DNA from: an uncultured Myxococcales bacterium
GTDB taxonomy: Bacteria > Myxococcota_A > UBA9042
Length of the DNA stretch: 64,000 nt
Reading direction: 5' to 3'
Assembly: GCA_903919145.1 (NCBI GenBank)
Contig: CAIXGW010000074.1
Coordinates: 62,001-126,000, forward strand
Each line of letters starts with the position of its first letter. Position 1 is the first letter of the stretch. Below the pieces are notes generated by a model that had not been told where the DNA came from, made no database searches, and saw only the letters and a program-made list of their open reading frames with translations. The position numbers were made by a program, and so were the translations under genes. This document shows positions 1-9,555 of the stretch, one piece after another.

Positions 1-599
1 TTGCGGGTCTCTGGCAGCAGGAAATAGGCCGAGACCCAGTTGGCGGCGGCCAGTGCTGATGCTGCAAAAGCGGGCACTGCCAGGCCAAACTGGCCCAACG
101 CGCCGCCCAATGCCGGTCCGATCACAAAGCCCAGGCCAAAGGCCATGCCGATCATACCCATGCCCTTGGCGCGGTCCTGGGGGCCGGTGCTGTCGGCAAT
201 CACGGCCTGGGCAGCGCCGATGTTGGCATTGCCAAAACCGGCCAGCATGCGCGCGGCAAACAGCATCCACAGGCTGTCCGCCAGGCCAAACAGCAAAAAG
301 CCCACACAGGACACGGCCACCGATATGAGCACGACGGGGCGGCGGCCGATGCGGTCCGACAGGCGGCCCCAAAACGGCATGAAGATGAACTGCATGGCCG
401 AATAGGAGGCGCCGATCAGCGTGATGAGCGCAGGGCGAGCGCCAAAGGACTCGGCATAGTAGGTCTGCACCGGGATGATCAGGCCAAAGCCCAAGAGATC
501 CAAGAAGACCGTAAAGAAGACAATGGCTAGTGTGGCTTTGGAAGACGGTGCAGCTGCGGATGCGGGTGCGGCGGGATCTTGGGCTTGGGGTACAGTCAT
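1..599 (-). CDS. MFS transporter (3' part outside window)
   Basis: About 199 N-terminal residues of a major facilitator superfamily carrier; the rest lies beyond position 1. After a short Ala/Pro-rich cytoplasmic lead, hydrophobic helices alternate with short loops. The loop after helix 2 carries the MFS motif A as GRLSDRIGRRP, and a later helix has the Gly-rich GFGNANIGAAQAVIAD stretch seen in TetA/multidrug antiporters. The ATG (599-597) overlaps the TGA of the CphA-like Mur ligase (598-596) as ATGA, so the two are probably translationally coupled. The substrate is unknown; the context suggests export of, or uptake for, a product of the amino-acid ligases upstream (inference). Family is secure, function is not. 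Confidence 0.85.
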   Translation of the reverse strand, partial: MTVPQAQDPAAPASAAAPSSKATLAIVFFTVFLDLLGFGLIIPVQTYYAESFGARPALITLIGASYSAMQFIFMPFWGRLSDRIGRRPVVLISVAVSCVGFLLFGLADSLWMLFAARMLAGFGNANIGAAQAVIADSTGPQDRAKGMGMIGMAFGLGFVIGPALGGALGQFGLAVPAFAASALAAANWVSAYFLLPETR

Positions 600-2305
600 G
601 CGGGCAATGCTCCGGCGGCGGTCAGGCGAGCGAGCGCGGCGGCGAAATCGTCGTGGATAAGCAAGATCAGCAGATCGCCGGGTCGCAACCAGGCCAGGGC
701 GTCTTCCACAGCGGCAGCTTCGTCTTGGCACACCGCGATTTGCTGAGGGGAGACGCCGCGCTCCAGCAGTTGCTGCCGAAGCAGGTCGGTGACTTCGCCG
801 ATCTCGCGGCCGCGCAGGTAGTGCAGCGATTCCTTGAGCACGTAGCGGTCGGCGGCGAGCTCAAAGGCCGTGTCGGCCAGGGTGCGGATGGCTGCATCGC
901 TGCGGTCGCCGCCCTGGCCCAGGGTGATCAGCCGGCGCTTGGCCGGTAGGGCCCGGGCCAGCTGAACCATTCGGCGCACGCCGTCTGGATTGTGAGCAAA
1001 GTCCAGAAGAACTGTGGCGCCGCCCAGGACCAGGTGGTTGGCGCGGCCCGGATTGTCGGTGGCGGAGGGGTGAAACGAGCGCAGCCCCTGGCGGATCGCT
1101 TCCCAGGGCAGCCCCAGCGCGTGGCCAGCCAGCAGGGCCGCCAGCGCATTCTCTACGTTGTGCACGGCATGGCCGCCAAAGCAGATCGGCACCTCGCTCA
1201 GCGGCAGTACCTGCACCTGCAGCCCGCCTCTTTGCCACCACAGCGCCCCGCGCTTGCTAAAGGCAAAGGCATCGCCGTGGCTGAACAATTCCGCCTGCAA
1301 TTCCGCGGTCGGGTCGATGCAGAAGCGCGCCAGCGCCAGGCCACTGCGGTCCAGGCCCAGGCGCGTCACGGCGGCCATCAGCGGGGCGCAGTCGCGGTTG
1401 ACTACCAGGGTGCCGCCGGGAAAAAGGCCTTTAGCGACAGTGAGCTTGGCCTCGGCCATGGCGTCAACACTGTCAATGCCCCACTCGCCCAGGTGGTCAT
1501 CGCTGGCGTTGGTCACCACCGCCACGTCGGCGTCGGTCACCGCCAGGCCGCGGCGCAGCAGCCCGCCGCGTGCCGTCTCTAGCACCGCGCACTCGACCCG
1601 GGCATCGCGGAGCACCTTGCGCGCGGCCCCGGGGCCGGTCCAGTCGCCGCTTTCGACCAGCTGCTCGTCGATGCTCCAGCCATCGGTGGTGGTGTTGCCC
1701 ACGCGCATCCCGGCGCAGCGTGCCATGCGGGCCAGCAGCCGCGAGGTAGTCGTCTTGCCGTTGGTCCCGGTGATCAGCGCAGTTGGAATCTGGCCAAACC
1801 GGTCGGGATTGAGCTGGTGCGGCTCGGGGAGGTCGCGAGCGGGCCAGCTAAGGCAGCCGGCGCCACTGCCCAGGCTCACGACCTGTTCATCCCACAGCAA
1901 GCGGATCCCGTGGTCGCCGGCCCAGGCCTGCAGCCGCAGCAGGTCCGGGTTGACTTCCGCAGCCAGCCTCAGCTTCAGCTTGGCAGTGGCGCGCGGCAGC
2001 GAGCCCAGTCCGCGGGGCTGGACCGCCCACTCCAGCAGGTCCACCGCGGTGTTCAGCCGGTCGGTATCGGCGGCGATGGCTAGCGTGGCGCCGTTGCCGT
2101 GGTGCCGCACCACCAGCTGCAGAGGCCACTGCAAAGCATGGCTAATCCGCTCCAGCCTGGCCCTAGCGCGCAGCAGCGGATCGACGCGGCGCGCCCCAGC
2201 CGCAGCCGCCAGCTCGGCCGGCTCAAAGGTCACTTCGACCGCGGCGCCAGCGCTGTCCAGCAGCAAGTTGGGCCCAGTCAGGCGGCGGGCTTCTAGCACC
2301 AGCAT
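596..2305 (-). CDS. CphA-like Mur ligase lacking the ATP-grasp domain
   Basis: 569 aa. The N-terminus (MLVLEARRLTGPNLL) matches the start of the cphA product next door (MKVLETRVYQGPNLY), and residues ~170-560 match its C-terminal Mur-ligase half. Visible motifs are the P-loop ITGTNGKTTT (~178-187), VLETARGGLLRRGL, the HNVENALAA block and DFAHNPDGV of the Mur C-domain. The ~270-residue ATP-grasp domain that sits between these parts in CphA is absent. In CphA the ATP-grasp site adds Asp to the backbone and the Mur site attaches Arg, so this paralogue should make only an amide bond of the Mur type. Starts 3 bp after the cphA stop; its own stop overlaps the MFS start. Probably an accessory ligase, substrate unknown. 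Confidence 0.85.
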   Translation of the reverse strand: MLVLEARRLTGPNLLLDSAGAAVEVTFEPAELAAAAGARRVDPLLRARARLERISHALQWPLQLVVRHHGNGATLAIAADTDRLNTAVDLLEWAVQPRGLGSLPRATAKLKLRLAAEVNPDLLRLQAWAGDHGIRLLWDEQVVSLGSGAGCLSWPARDLPEPHQLNPDRFGQIPTALITGTNGKTTTSRLLARMARCAGMRVGNTTTDGWSIDEQLVESGDWTGPGAARKVLRDARVECAVLETARGGLLRRGLAVTDADVAVVTNASDDHLGEWGIDSVDAMAEAKLTVAKGLFPGGTLVVNRDCAPLMAAVTRLGLDRSGLALARFCIDPTAELQAELFSHGDAFAFSKRGALWWQRGGLQVQVLPLSEVPICFGGHAVHNVENALAALLAGHALGLPWEAIRQGLRSFHPSATDNPGRANHLVLGGATVLLDFAHNPDGVRRMVQLARALPAKRRLITLGQGGDRSDAAIRTLADTAFELAADRYVLKESLHYLRGREIGEVTDLLRQQLLERGVSPQQIAVCQDEAAAVEDALAWLRPGDLLILLIHDDFAAALARLTAAGALPA

Positions 2306-2308
2306 CGG

Positions 2309-5104
2309 CTAGTCCGCCTCTTCGCCCTTGGCGATGCGCACGCCGCGCTCGTCGCGGACCAGACCGTGCAGTTGGGGAGCCTCTTCTTCCTCGGTAGCGC
2401 CAAAGTCACTGCCCGCCACCTCGGGCGCTGCACCCCCGCGCTGCTGGTGGTGGTAGATGATCTGCTTCCACGAGCGGCTGATCTTGTCGCAGAACGCCAG
2501 CAGCAGGTCGCCGGGCTGGCAGATATTCAAAGCCTTTTCAAAGGCCTCTACTTCACCTGGCTCGACGAGGATCGCATGCTCAGCCACGCCGGCCGCCAGC
2601 AGGGCCCGGCGCAGCAAGGTTGGCACTTCGTCGGCGTCGCGGCCGCGCAAGTGGTCATCTCGCCTGCAGATGAACAGGTCAAAGTGCGGCGCTGCAATGG
2701 TGGCCATGCCGGTGATGTCTTCGTTGCGGCGGTCGCCCGGAGCTGCCAGCACGCACACCCGCTTGCCCTTGGGGCCCAGCTGACCGCCCGCCACCAGCCG
2801 GTCGACCAGGGTGCACATGGCCTCGACCGCAGCCGGGTTGTGGCCGTAGTCCATGATGACGCGAAAGCCCAGGCCATCAAAGATGTTCATCCGCCCCGGG
2901 GCCTGAAAGTAGGTGGTGTCAAAGGTGCGCAGGCCGTGGCGGATGTCGTCGAGTTTGACCCCCATGGCGTGGGCCATCGCCGCCGCAAACATGGCGTTTT
3001 GCACGTTGTGCAGGGCCTTGCCTTCCAGCGTCGCTGGCACCAAGTGGGTCCACAGCAGCGGAATGTGGGCGCCGCGGTCGTAGATGGCGATCATCTGGCC
3101 GTTGATGCCGTCTTCTAGCGCCACCGCCTTGCCGCCGGCGCGGATATGTTCGCGCACCAAGGTGTTGCGTGGGTTGGTGGTCACATACCAGATGTGCTTG
3201 GCCTGGCTGAAGTCGGCCATGCCCAGGCACAGCGGGTCGTCGGCGTTGAGCACCACCGCGTCGCGGGCCACCTCGATGGGAATGCGCTTGACCTCGGCCA
3301 GCTGGTCGACGGTTTCAATGCCGCCCAAGCCCAGGTGATCAGCCGACACGTTCAGGCAGCAAGCGACATCCGGCGCCCGATAGCCCAGGCCCGACCGCAG
3401 CATTCCGCCGCGGGCCGTCTCCAGCACCGCCACGCTCACCGCCGGGTCGCGCAGCACCATCTGCGCCGACTGGGGCCCGGTCATGTCTCCCTCGACCGTG
3501 CGCCTGCCGTCGATATACACGCCGTCGGTGGTGGTCATCCCGACGATTTCGCCCTTCATTTTGAAAATGTGGCCAAGCATGCGGGTGGTGGTGGTCTTGC
3601 CGTTGGTGCCGGTGATAGAGGCAATCGGGATGCGGCTGGGCGCGCCGGGCGGAAACAGCATGTCAATGACTTTGCCGGCCACATCGCGGGGTTTCCCCTC
3701 GCTGGGGGCCACGTGCATGCGAAAACCGGGGGCCGCATTGACTTCGCAGATGCCGCCGCCGACTTCGCGGAAGCTGCGGGTGATGTCCGACGTTAGGAAG
3801 TCGACGCCAATCACGTCCAAGCCGATGGCCTGGGCCACGCGCACGGCCATCTCGGCGTTGTCGGGGTGGACCTGGTCGGTCAGGTCAATGGCTGTGCCGC
3901 CGGTAGACAGGTTGCCGGTCGAGCGCAGGTAGACCAGCTGATCCACAGCGGGAATCGAGTCTTTGGCAAGGCCGCAGGCGCTGAGCAGCCGCTCTGCCTG
4001 GTGATCCAGCTCCAGGCGGGTCAGCACCTTCTCGTGGCCCACGCCGCGGCGCGGGTCCAAGTTGGTGAGTTCTACCAGCTGCTCTACGGTATGCACGCCG
4101 TCGCCGGTGACGTGGCCGGGCACCCGCTTGGCTACCGCCACCAGCTCGCCATTGACAACCAGCATGCGGTGGTCGTCGCCGACGATGAACGACTCGACCA
4201 GCACGGCCCGGCTGTGCTCGCGAGCCTTGTCAAAGGCGATCTCGACGTGCGCGCCGTCAGGCAGGTTGACCGAGACCCCGCGGCCGTGGTTGGCGTTGAG
4301 CGGCTTGACTACCACCGGATAGCCGATGCGCCGGGCGGCGCGCAGCGCGTCTTCTTTGCTGTACACCATCTCCTGTCTGGGCGCCGGCAAGCCAAGATCT
4401 CCAAGGATCTTGTTGGTTTCCTGCTTGTCTCCGGCCAGCTCTACCGCGATGTGGCGGGTCTCGCTGGTCACCGTGGCTTGAATACGCTTCTGCCACTTGC
4501 CGTAGCCAAACTGCACCAGCGAATAGTCATTCAGGCGCAACCACGGAATGTCGCGGCTTTCGGCGGCATGGACAAGGCTCAGGGTCGAGGGGCCCAGGGC
4601 GCGCCTCTGTACTTGGCGGATCAAGTCGGTGAGTTCGGAGGCAAAGTCAAAGGATCCGTCGCGTGCGATCTCAGGCACAAGCTCTGCCGGCACCAGGTGA
4701 TGGAGCAAGCGCAGGCCCAGATCGACCGCCGCCTGGCCAGCGCGGGCATCCTCGTACTCAAAGACCACATGGTATTCGCCGATCTTTCCTGAGCCGCGGG
4801 TCTTGCCAAAAGACACCGACGCGCCGGCCAGGTTCTGCAGCTCTAGGACCAGGTGCTCCAGGACATGGCCGAGCCAAGTGCCCTCGCCGTCGGCCTTTAG
4901 GCGTTGCACAAAGCCGCCGCGCACGCCGGGCGAGCAGGTGTGCTCTTCCAAGCTGGGCAGGGCGGCCAGCAGGCCATCGACAAAGCCGGGCAGCCGCGCC
5001 GAGGGCCACTCCTCCAGCTTGGCCAGCTGCAGGGTCAGGCGGATGCACGGAAAGTGCGCGTAGAGATTTGGGCCTTGGTAGACGCGGGTTTCCAGAACCT
5101 TCAT
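2309..5104 (-). CDS. cphA: Cyanophycin synthetase
   Basis: 931 aa, the usual size for CphA1. It polymerises Asp and Arg into multi-L-arginyl-poly-L-aspartate in the cytoplasm. Three parts are visible: an N-domain (1-~160) starting MKVLETRVYQGPNLY; an ATP-grasp domain (~211-480) with YPVVVKPLNANHGRGV at 262-277 and the metal-binding EVNAAPGFRMH at 454-464; and a Mur-ligase domain with P-loop ITGTNGKTTTT near 497-507, VLETARGGMLRSGL and MDYGHNPAAVEAM. An upstream in-frame start would add 27 Pro/Cys-rich residues; ATG 5104 is preferred because the conserved N-terminus begins there. First gene of a three-gene cluster with the ATP-grasp-less paralogue and an MFS carrier. No cyanophycinase is in the window. 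Confidence 0.95.
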   Translation of the reverse strand: MKVLETRVYQGPNLYAHFPCIRLTLQLAKLEEWPSARLPGFVDGLLAALPSLEEHTCSPGVRGGFVQRLKADGEGTWLGHVLEHLVLELQNLAGASVSFGKTRGSGKIGEYHVVFEYEDARAGQAAVDLGLRLLHHLVPAELVPEIARDGSFDFASELTDLIRQVQRRALGPSTLSLVHAAESRDIPWLRLNDYSLVQFGYGKWQKRIQATVTSETRHIAVELAGDKQETNKILGDLGLPAPRQEMVYSKEDALRAARRIGYPVVVKPLNANHGRGVSVNLPDGAHVEIAFDKAREHSRAVLVESFIVGDDHRMLVVNGELVAVAKRVPGHVTGDGVHTVEQLVELTNLDPRRGVGHEKVLTRLELDHQAERLLSACGLAKDSIPAVDQLVYLRSTGNLSTGGTAIDLTDQVHPDNAEMAVRVAQAIGLDVIGVDFLTSDITRSFREVGGGICEVNAAPGFRMHVAPSEGKPRDVAGKVIDMLFPPGAPSRIPIASITGTNGKTTTTRMLGHIFKMKGEIVGMTTTDGVYIDGRRTVEGDMTGPQSAQMVLRDPAVSVAVLETARGGMLRSGLGYRAPDVACCLNVSADHLGLGGIETVDQLAEVKRIPIEVARDAVVLNADDPLCLGMADFSQAKHIWYVTTNPRNTLVREHIRAGGKAVALEDGINGQMIAIYDRGAHIPLLWTHLVPATLEGKALHNVQNAMFAAAMAHAMGVKLDDIRHGLRTFDTTYFQAPGRMNIFDGLGFRVIMDYGHNPAAVEAMCTLVDRLVAGGQLGPKGKRVCVLAAPGDRRNEDITGMATIAAPHFDLFICRRDDHLRGRDADEVPTLLRRALLAAGVAEHAILVEPGEVEAFEKALNICQPGDLLLAFCDKISRSWKQIIYHHQQRGGAAPEVAGSDFGATEEEEAPQLHGLVRDERGVRIAKGEEAD

Positions 5105-5331
5105 CGGCGACGACTCCGGGCAGTGGCAAGGGGGAGGGGGGCGAGGGGGGCAGGCCGGCTGGGACCTGGCGAGGCTGCTGACCAATCCGCGAGCCTAGCA
5201 CGGCGGTCCGCCGGTTGGCGAATCGGCGGCCGCCTCTGCAGGGGGCTGCCCTGGGAGCTGGTCCGCTGCCCGGTTCGATCCAATAGTGTTGAGCAGTTGG
5301 CCCAAGGCGGTTGCTCGGCTCAGCCGAGTTC

Positions 5332-8300
5332 CTACGGCAGCGCCGCCGGCCCATCGGCCAGAGTCCGCTCGGCGGCCAGGCCCCAGCGCCGGCGGGCGGC
5401 CTCTACCAGCACCTTGGCATCCGTTTGCCAAGCGCTGCCGTCCCAGGCGCGCAACGTGCCGTCCCAGCTGGCCGTCCACAAGCGGGCCGGCGGCTGCGGG
5501 TCAAAAACAACGGAGGCGATGCGCTCTTCATGGCCACCCAGCCGGGCTAGCAAGGCGCCGTCGCTGGCGCGCACGACCAGGGCCTCGCCGTTGGTCAGGC
5601 CGATGGCCAGGGCTTGGCCGTCGGAGGCAAGGTCCGCAGGTCGGCCGTCCAATGGCCTGGACCACTCAGCCCCAGTGGTGGCTCTCTTTTCCAACAGGCC
5701 GTCCAGGGCCAGGACCACGCGGCCGTCTTGCCCCGCTGTGCACACGCGGGCTCCGGGGCGCAGCGCCAGCCGAGCCAGTGCCGCGCCGCGCACGGCAGCG
5801 ACCTCGCCGCTGCGGCCATCGACCACGCAAGGGACCGCCGCCGGCGAGCCGTCGCCGCCGTCCAGGTCGATCCAGTCGGCCTGTGCGGGGCCAATTAGCC
5901 GAGGCTCCGCGGAGTTGACAAAGCCTTGGGTCGACCCGCCGCCGGCCCACAGCCCGCCAACGATGGTCGCCGCCAGCCAACCTTCCTGGCCGCGGGCCAC
6001 CAGGCGCCGCACCGGCTGGGGCACGGGCCACTGGCCGAGGCGCTGGCCGCTGGTGCCATCCAGGGCCAGCACTGCTTGCTGATCCATCGCAGCTGTCCAC
6101 ACCAGGTTGCGCTTGGCGTCGCAGGCCACGGCCTTGACGACCAGCGACTGCCACCGCGATTGCCACAGCGGTCGGCCGCTGGCCGGGTCGATCTTCTCCA
6201 CGTCACCAGTGCCTTGGCCCACCACCAGCCCGTCAGGCAACAGGCAGGCGCTGGTGGCACTGCGGCGTTCTTGGATGGCCAGCCTTGCGCCGGCGCGCAG
6301 AGGCGGCAACCGCCACTGCCGGGCGTGCGAGCCGCCGGTCATCAGATCGCGCTCGCCGCCCAGGGTCAGGGCGCCGTGGCCTTGGCCGGGCAGGCTGGCC
6401 AAAGGCTCCAGGGTTTGCCCATCAAGCAAGCGAACTTCCCCTCGATCGCCGCGCAGGGCAAGCCAGCCGTCCACCTCAAGGACATCGCGGATCAGGCTGG
6501 CCATAGGGCGGGAGAGGGCGGCTTCCGCCGCGGCTCGGGCGGGGGCGGTCGACAGGTCTTGCTGTCCACCGCTGAGGGTCGCTGCTGCCAAGGGGCCATC
6601 CAGGCGCAGCAGATGTCCTTTAGAGCTGCCGATGTACAGCACTCCGTCGGCAGTGACGTGCAGGGCCGTCGCCACCGCCAGCGGTGGCCGCAGCGCGGTC
6701 TGGGCGACCACAGTGGCCGTTCCTGCCCGCAGGCGGCGCACCGAGCCGTCGCCGCAAGCCAACCACCAGCTGTCTTGCGGGCCCATGGCGACGACTTCTA
6801 CGTGACCGCCAGCGTCGCCCGAGCCGCACACTGGCCACAACTGCTGCGTTGCCGAAGCCAAATCCGTCACGGCCAGCCTGGCTCCCATGGGCTGGGCGAC
6901 GGCGCCGAAGCCCAAGGTCAGGGGGCGCCGGCCTCCGCCCTGTACCGGCCGGCCCACGGCGGTTCCGTCACGGCGGCGAAGCACCACCACCGTATCGCTG
7001 GAGGTTTGCACAACAAGGCGGCCCCCAGCTGACGACGCCGCACTGGGCAAGACGGCCGACTGCACCCCCAGGCTCTTGCGCCAGCGGGGTGCCAGCGCGC
7101 CAGCCGTCCACAGGGACGCCGTGCCGTCGCCAAAGCACAAGAATTCGCCGCCGTCTTCGGCCACGGCGACCTCTCGACAGCCGCTGCCAGACCACTCTGA
7201 CGCCAGAGCGACCCTGGGCCCAGCCCCTACCATGGCCAGCACACCGCGAGCGGCTGCGGCATCGCTCTCTGCCATGGTCGACCCAAACTGCAGCGCCGCT
7301 GCCGCCGCTATCTCGGCCTCCGGTGCTGCTCCGGCCCTGGCGTGGACCACGGACTGCCCAGCCCACAAGGCGGCTCGGGCCCGCTGCGAGCTTTGCAGCG
7401 CTGATCGGGCCAGGTCGCGCTCCAGCACTACCCTAGCGGCCGCGACACCCACCACCACCGCGACCATGGCCGTCGCAGCGGCGGCAATGGCCAGCGGCAG
7501 GCGCAAGGTCTTGATCGCCCGCGCCGCCAGCTCGCGGCGGCTATAGGCATAGGCGCTGACCTGGCGTCCTTCGAGCCAGCGCTGCAGGTCCGCAGCCAGC
7601 GCGCGCGCGTCTGGGTAGCGTTGGTCTGGATGGGCAGCGGTGGCCCGGCGGGCAATCGCCACCAGCTCACCAGGCAGGGCTGCGCCGGCCCCAGGGCTGG
7701 CAGTGGCTGCCGGCAGCGGCGAGTGCCCTGCCCGTAGCTCGGCCAGCAGCCCAGGCACGCCCTTGTGATGCCAGGGGATCTCTCCGCTCAGGGTCTGCCA
7801 CAGAATCACGCCCAGACTCCACACGTCGGTTCGCTGATCCAGAGGCTCGCCGCGCGCAGCTTCAGGCGACAGGTAGCGGGGAGTCCCCAAGACAGACCCA
7901 GCCAGGGTGGCGTTGGGCGACTGGCCCAGCTCCGCCTCAGCGGGGAAGTTTGGCCGGTCGCGGCCAACGCCTCCGTCGGCGGCCAGCTCAGCGGCCAGGC
8001 CCCAGTCCAGCACCTGCGTCTCGCCCCAGTCGCTGACCAGGATGTTGTCAGGCTTGAGGTCGCGGTGGGCAATGCCAAGGGCGTGGGCATGGGCCATGCC
8101 TTCACTGGCCGCCAGCACATGCCGCAGCAAGCGCAGCCGCGCGGCAAGATCGGCGCTGCGGGCGATCGCCTCCGTCAAGGTCGTGCCGCGTACCAGCCGC
8201 ATCGCATACCACGGCACGGTCAGGTCGGCATCGTAGACCGCGACGATGCTTGGGTGATCCAGCCTGGCCAGCAGCTGGGCCTCGCGCCGCAGCCGGTCGG

Positions 8301-8535
8301 CCGAGGCGGGCGTCAGCGCCTGCTTGACCGCAAGCTCGCGCTGCAGCACTGGATCGTGCCCCAGCAACACCCGCCCCATGCCGCCGCTGCCCAGCAAGGG
8401 GCCGACCTGGTAGCGGCCTTCGGCGCTGGCGTGGCGCTGGCCGTCGGTGCCGGGCCCGTCCGCGGCTCCGGCTGGCAAATTCCACTGCGGAGCGCTCCAA
8501 TTTGGCGAGCTGTTGGCTTGGTTTCTGTCGCTCAA
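5332..8535 (-). CDS. Membrane Ser/Thr protein kinase with C-terminal beta-propeller-like region
   Basis: 1067 aa. An N-terminal Hanks-type kinase (~42-325) has the Gly loop GSGGMGRV (49-56), Lys71 in AVK, HRDLKPDN (157-164) and SPE for APE. The metal-binding DFG is DWG (177-179), a tolerated variant. One transmembrane helix (~346-368) separates it from an outer ~650-residue region rich in WD/PQQ-like strands (repeats of the W-x-DG-S-V-R or LW-TA-GA kind), typical of sensory or protein-binding propellers. The start codon is TTG: the next ATG lies inside the Gly loop, so a later start would destroy the kinase. The TTG (8535-8533) overlaps the TGA of the upstream gene (8534-8532) as TTGA, implying coupled translation with the FHA/winged-helix protein. 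Confidence 0.9.
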   Translation of the reverse strand: MSDRNQANSSPNWSAPQWNLPAGAADGPGTDGQRHASAEGRYQVGPLLGSGGMGRVLLGHDPVLQRELAVKQALTPASADRLRREAQLLARLDHPSIVAVYDADLTVPWYAMRLVRGTTLTEAIARSADLAARLRLLRHVLAASEGMAHAHALGIAHRDLKPDNILVSDWGETQVLDWGLAAELAADGGVGRDRPNFPAEAELGQSPNATLAGSVLGTPRYLSPEAARGEPLDQRTDVWSLGVILWQTLSGEIPWHHKGVPGLLAELRAGHSPLPAATASPGAGAALPGELVAIARRATAAHPDQRYPDARALAADLQRWLEGRQVSAYAYSRRELAARAIKTLRLPLAIAAAATAMVAVVVGVAAARVVLERDLARSALQSSQRARAALWAGQSVVHARAGAAPEAEIAAAAALQFGSTMAESDAAAARGVLAMVGAGPRVALASEWSGSGCREVAVAEDGGEFLCFGDGTASLWTAGALAPRWRKSLGVQSAVLPSAASSAGGRLVVQTSSDTVVVLRRRDGTAVGRPVQGGGRRPLTLGFGAVAQPMGARLAVTDLASATQQLWPVCGSGDAGGHVEVVAMGPQDSWWLACGDGSVRRLRAGTATVVAQTALRPPLAVATALHVTADGVLYIGSSKGHLLRLDGPLAAATLSGGQQDLSTAPARAAAEAALSRPMASLIRDVLEVDGWLALRGDRGEVRLLDGQTLEPLASLPGQGHGALTLGGERDLMTGGSHARQWRLPPLRAGARLAIQERRSATSACLLPDGLVVGQGTGDVEKIDPASGRPLWQSRWQSLVVKAVACDAKRNLVWTAAMDQQAVLALDGTSGQRLGQWPVPQPVRRLVARGQEGWLAATIVGGLWAGGGSTQGFVNSAEPRLIGPAQADWIDLDGGDGSPAAVPCVVDGRSGEVAAVRGAALARLALRPGARVCTAGQDGRVVLALDGLLEKRATTGAEWSRPLDGRPADLASDGQALAIGLTNGEALVVRASDGALLARLGGHEERIASVVFDPQPPARLWTASWDGTLRAWDGSAWQTDAKVLVEAARRRWGLAAERTLADGPAALP

Positions 8536-9302
8536 AGCGCATCCTCAACGAGGTCCAGCGGGTGCAGCAGCAGCTCAATGTGGCCGGTGCCTGTCATCCG
8601 CACCAAGTCGGGGCGCAGGCGGCCATCGCGCAGGGACCGCCGCAGTCTGACCAGCGCCACGTCCAGCCGGTTGCGCAGTGTGGTGGCGTCCTGGTCTTTG
8701 CCCCACACCTCCTCTGCCAGCAGCTGCCAGCGCACCGGCCCGCCCAGCGCCACCAGCTCGCTGACAATGCGCGCCGGAATACCGTCTAGGATGGCCCGCA
8801 GCGCACCCTCGCAGTACAGATGGACGGTGTCGAAGCGGGCCACAATCACCAGCGGCGCCGCTGACGACCCGGGCACCAGGGTATGGCCTGGCCCAGAGCG
8901 CTCGAGCGGTACCGCGACCACCCGGTAGCTCAGCTGGCCCACAGCGATCGCGTCGCCGACCAGCACGGGCCGCGACGCCGTGGAATCACTTGTGCGCACA
9001 GACCATTGCTCGCCATCGCCCCACACCCACGCCGCAGCGTCGGCCTGCAAGCCCGGCAGCACTTTGCCGCGGTCACCGCCGTACAAAGAGCAGGCGCCGC
9101 GCAGGGTAATCCGAGCCATGCCTGGACCTTCCAGACCCAGTGCGCTGCCGGGCAGGGCAACGTGGAGCACGCGCAGACCGATCTCGTCGGCCAGCCACAC
9201 CTCAAGACCGGGCTCCAAAGTGACCTCGGCGACGGGCCGGCCCGCCACATGCAGGCGGCCGCGCAGGCCCAGCAGGCGCAATTCATCAGACCGCAGGCTC
9301 AC
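8532..9302 (-). CDS. FHA-like / winged-helix regulatory protein
   Basis: 256 aa, GTG start. The N-terminal ~165 residues are beta-rich; VLVGDAIAVGQLSYRVV near 110-135 resembles the last strands of an FHA fold, although the canonical GRS...H phosphothreonine pocket is not obvious. The last ~80 residues (ALGGPVRWQLLAEEVWG, then an Arg-rich recognition-helix-like stretch, then a G-T-G-H hairpin) look like an OmpR-type winged helix. It is translationally coupled to the Ser/Thr kinase that follows, so it is a likely kinase partner, linking phosphorylation to DNA or protein binding. Both domain calls are by eye; the C-terminal one is the firmer. No start other than GTG 9302 gives the full domain. 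Confidence 0.6.
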   Translation of the reverse strand: MSLRSDELRLLGLRGRLHVAGRPVAEVTLEPGLEVWLADEIGLRVLHVALPGSALGLEGPGMARITLRGACSLYGGDRGKVLPGLQADAAAWVWGDGEQWSVRTSDSTASRPVLVGDAIAVGQLSYRVVAVPLERSGPGHTLVPGSSAAPLVIVARFDTVHLYCEGALRAILDGIPARIVSELVALGGPVRWQLLAEEVWGKDQDATTLRNRLDVALVRLRRSLRDGRLRPDLVRMTGTGHIELLLHPLDLVEDAL

Positions 9303-9555
9303 TGCGGCGTGGGCTTCTGAGACGCGCGGGTCGTCAATGCGCCAAGCCGCCTACCACAGCCGGCCGATCAGATCGCCGTGGCCCAGAGAAAGCTCCTCCC
9401 CCTGCCAGGACAATACGGTGACGTGTGGGCGCATGCGCAGTCCGCCCACGGCCCCGGAAAGGTGGAGGGGACCGCCGCCATCCTACCAGCAGCCTGCGCC
9501 TGAGGCGACCGCTCCGGCCACCAAGGCCGCAGCGCCGCGGCAACAGCTGGCCGGG

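Noticed and set aside
1158-2312. 384-aa plus-strand frame rich in Ser/Arg/Ala
   Set aside because: Lies fully opposite the CphA-like Mur ligase; no recognisable domain and composition of a shadow frame.
8532-8535. Frameshift or missing start between the FHA-like and kinase genes
   Set aside because: The sequence gives a clean TTG start overlapping TGA, so no error needs to be assumed.
9334-9543. 69-aa Arg-rich minus-strand frame between the FHA-like and DUF4403 genes
   Set aside because: No ribosome site, random-looking Arg/Gly composition; the 250-bp gap shows no other signal.
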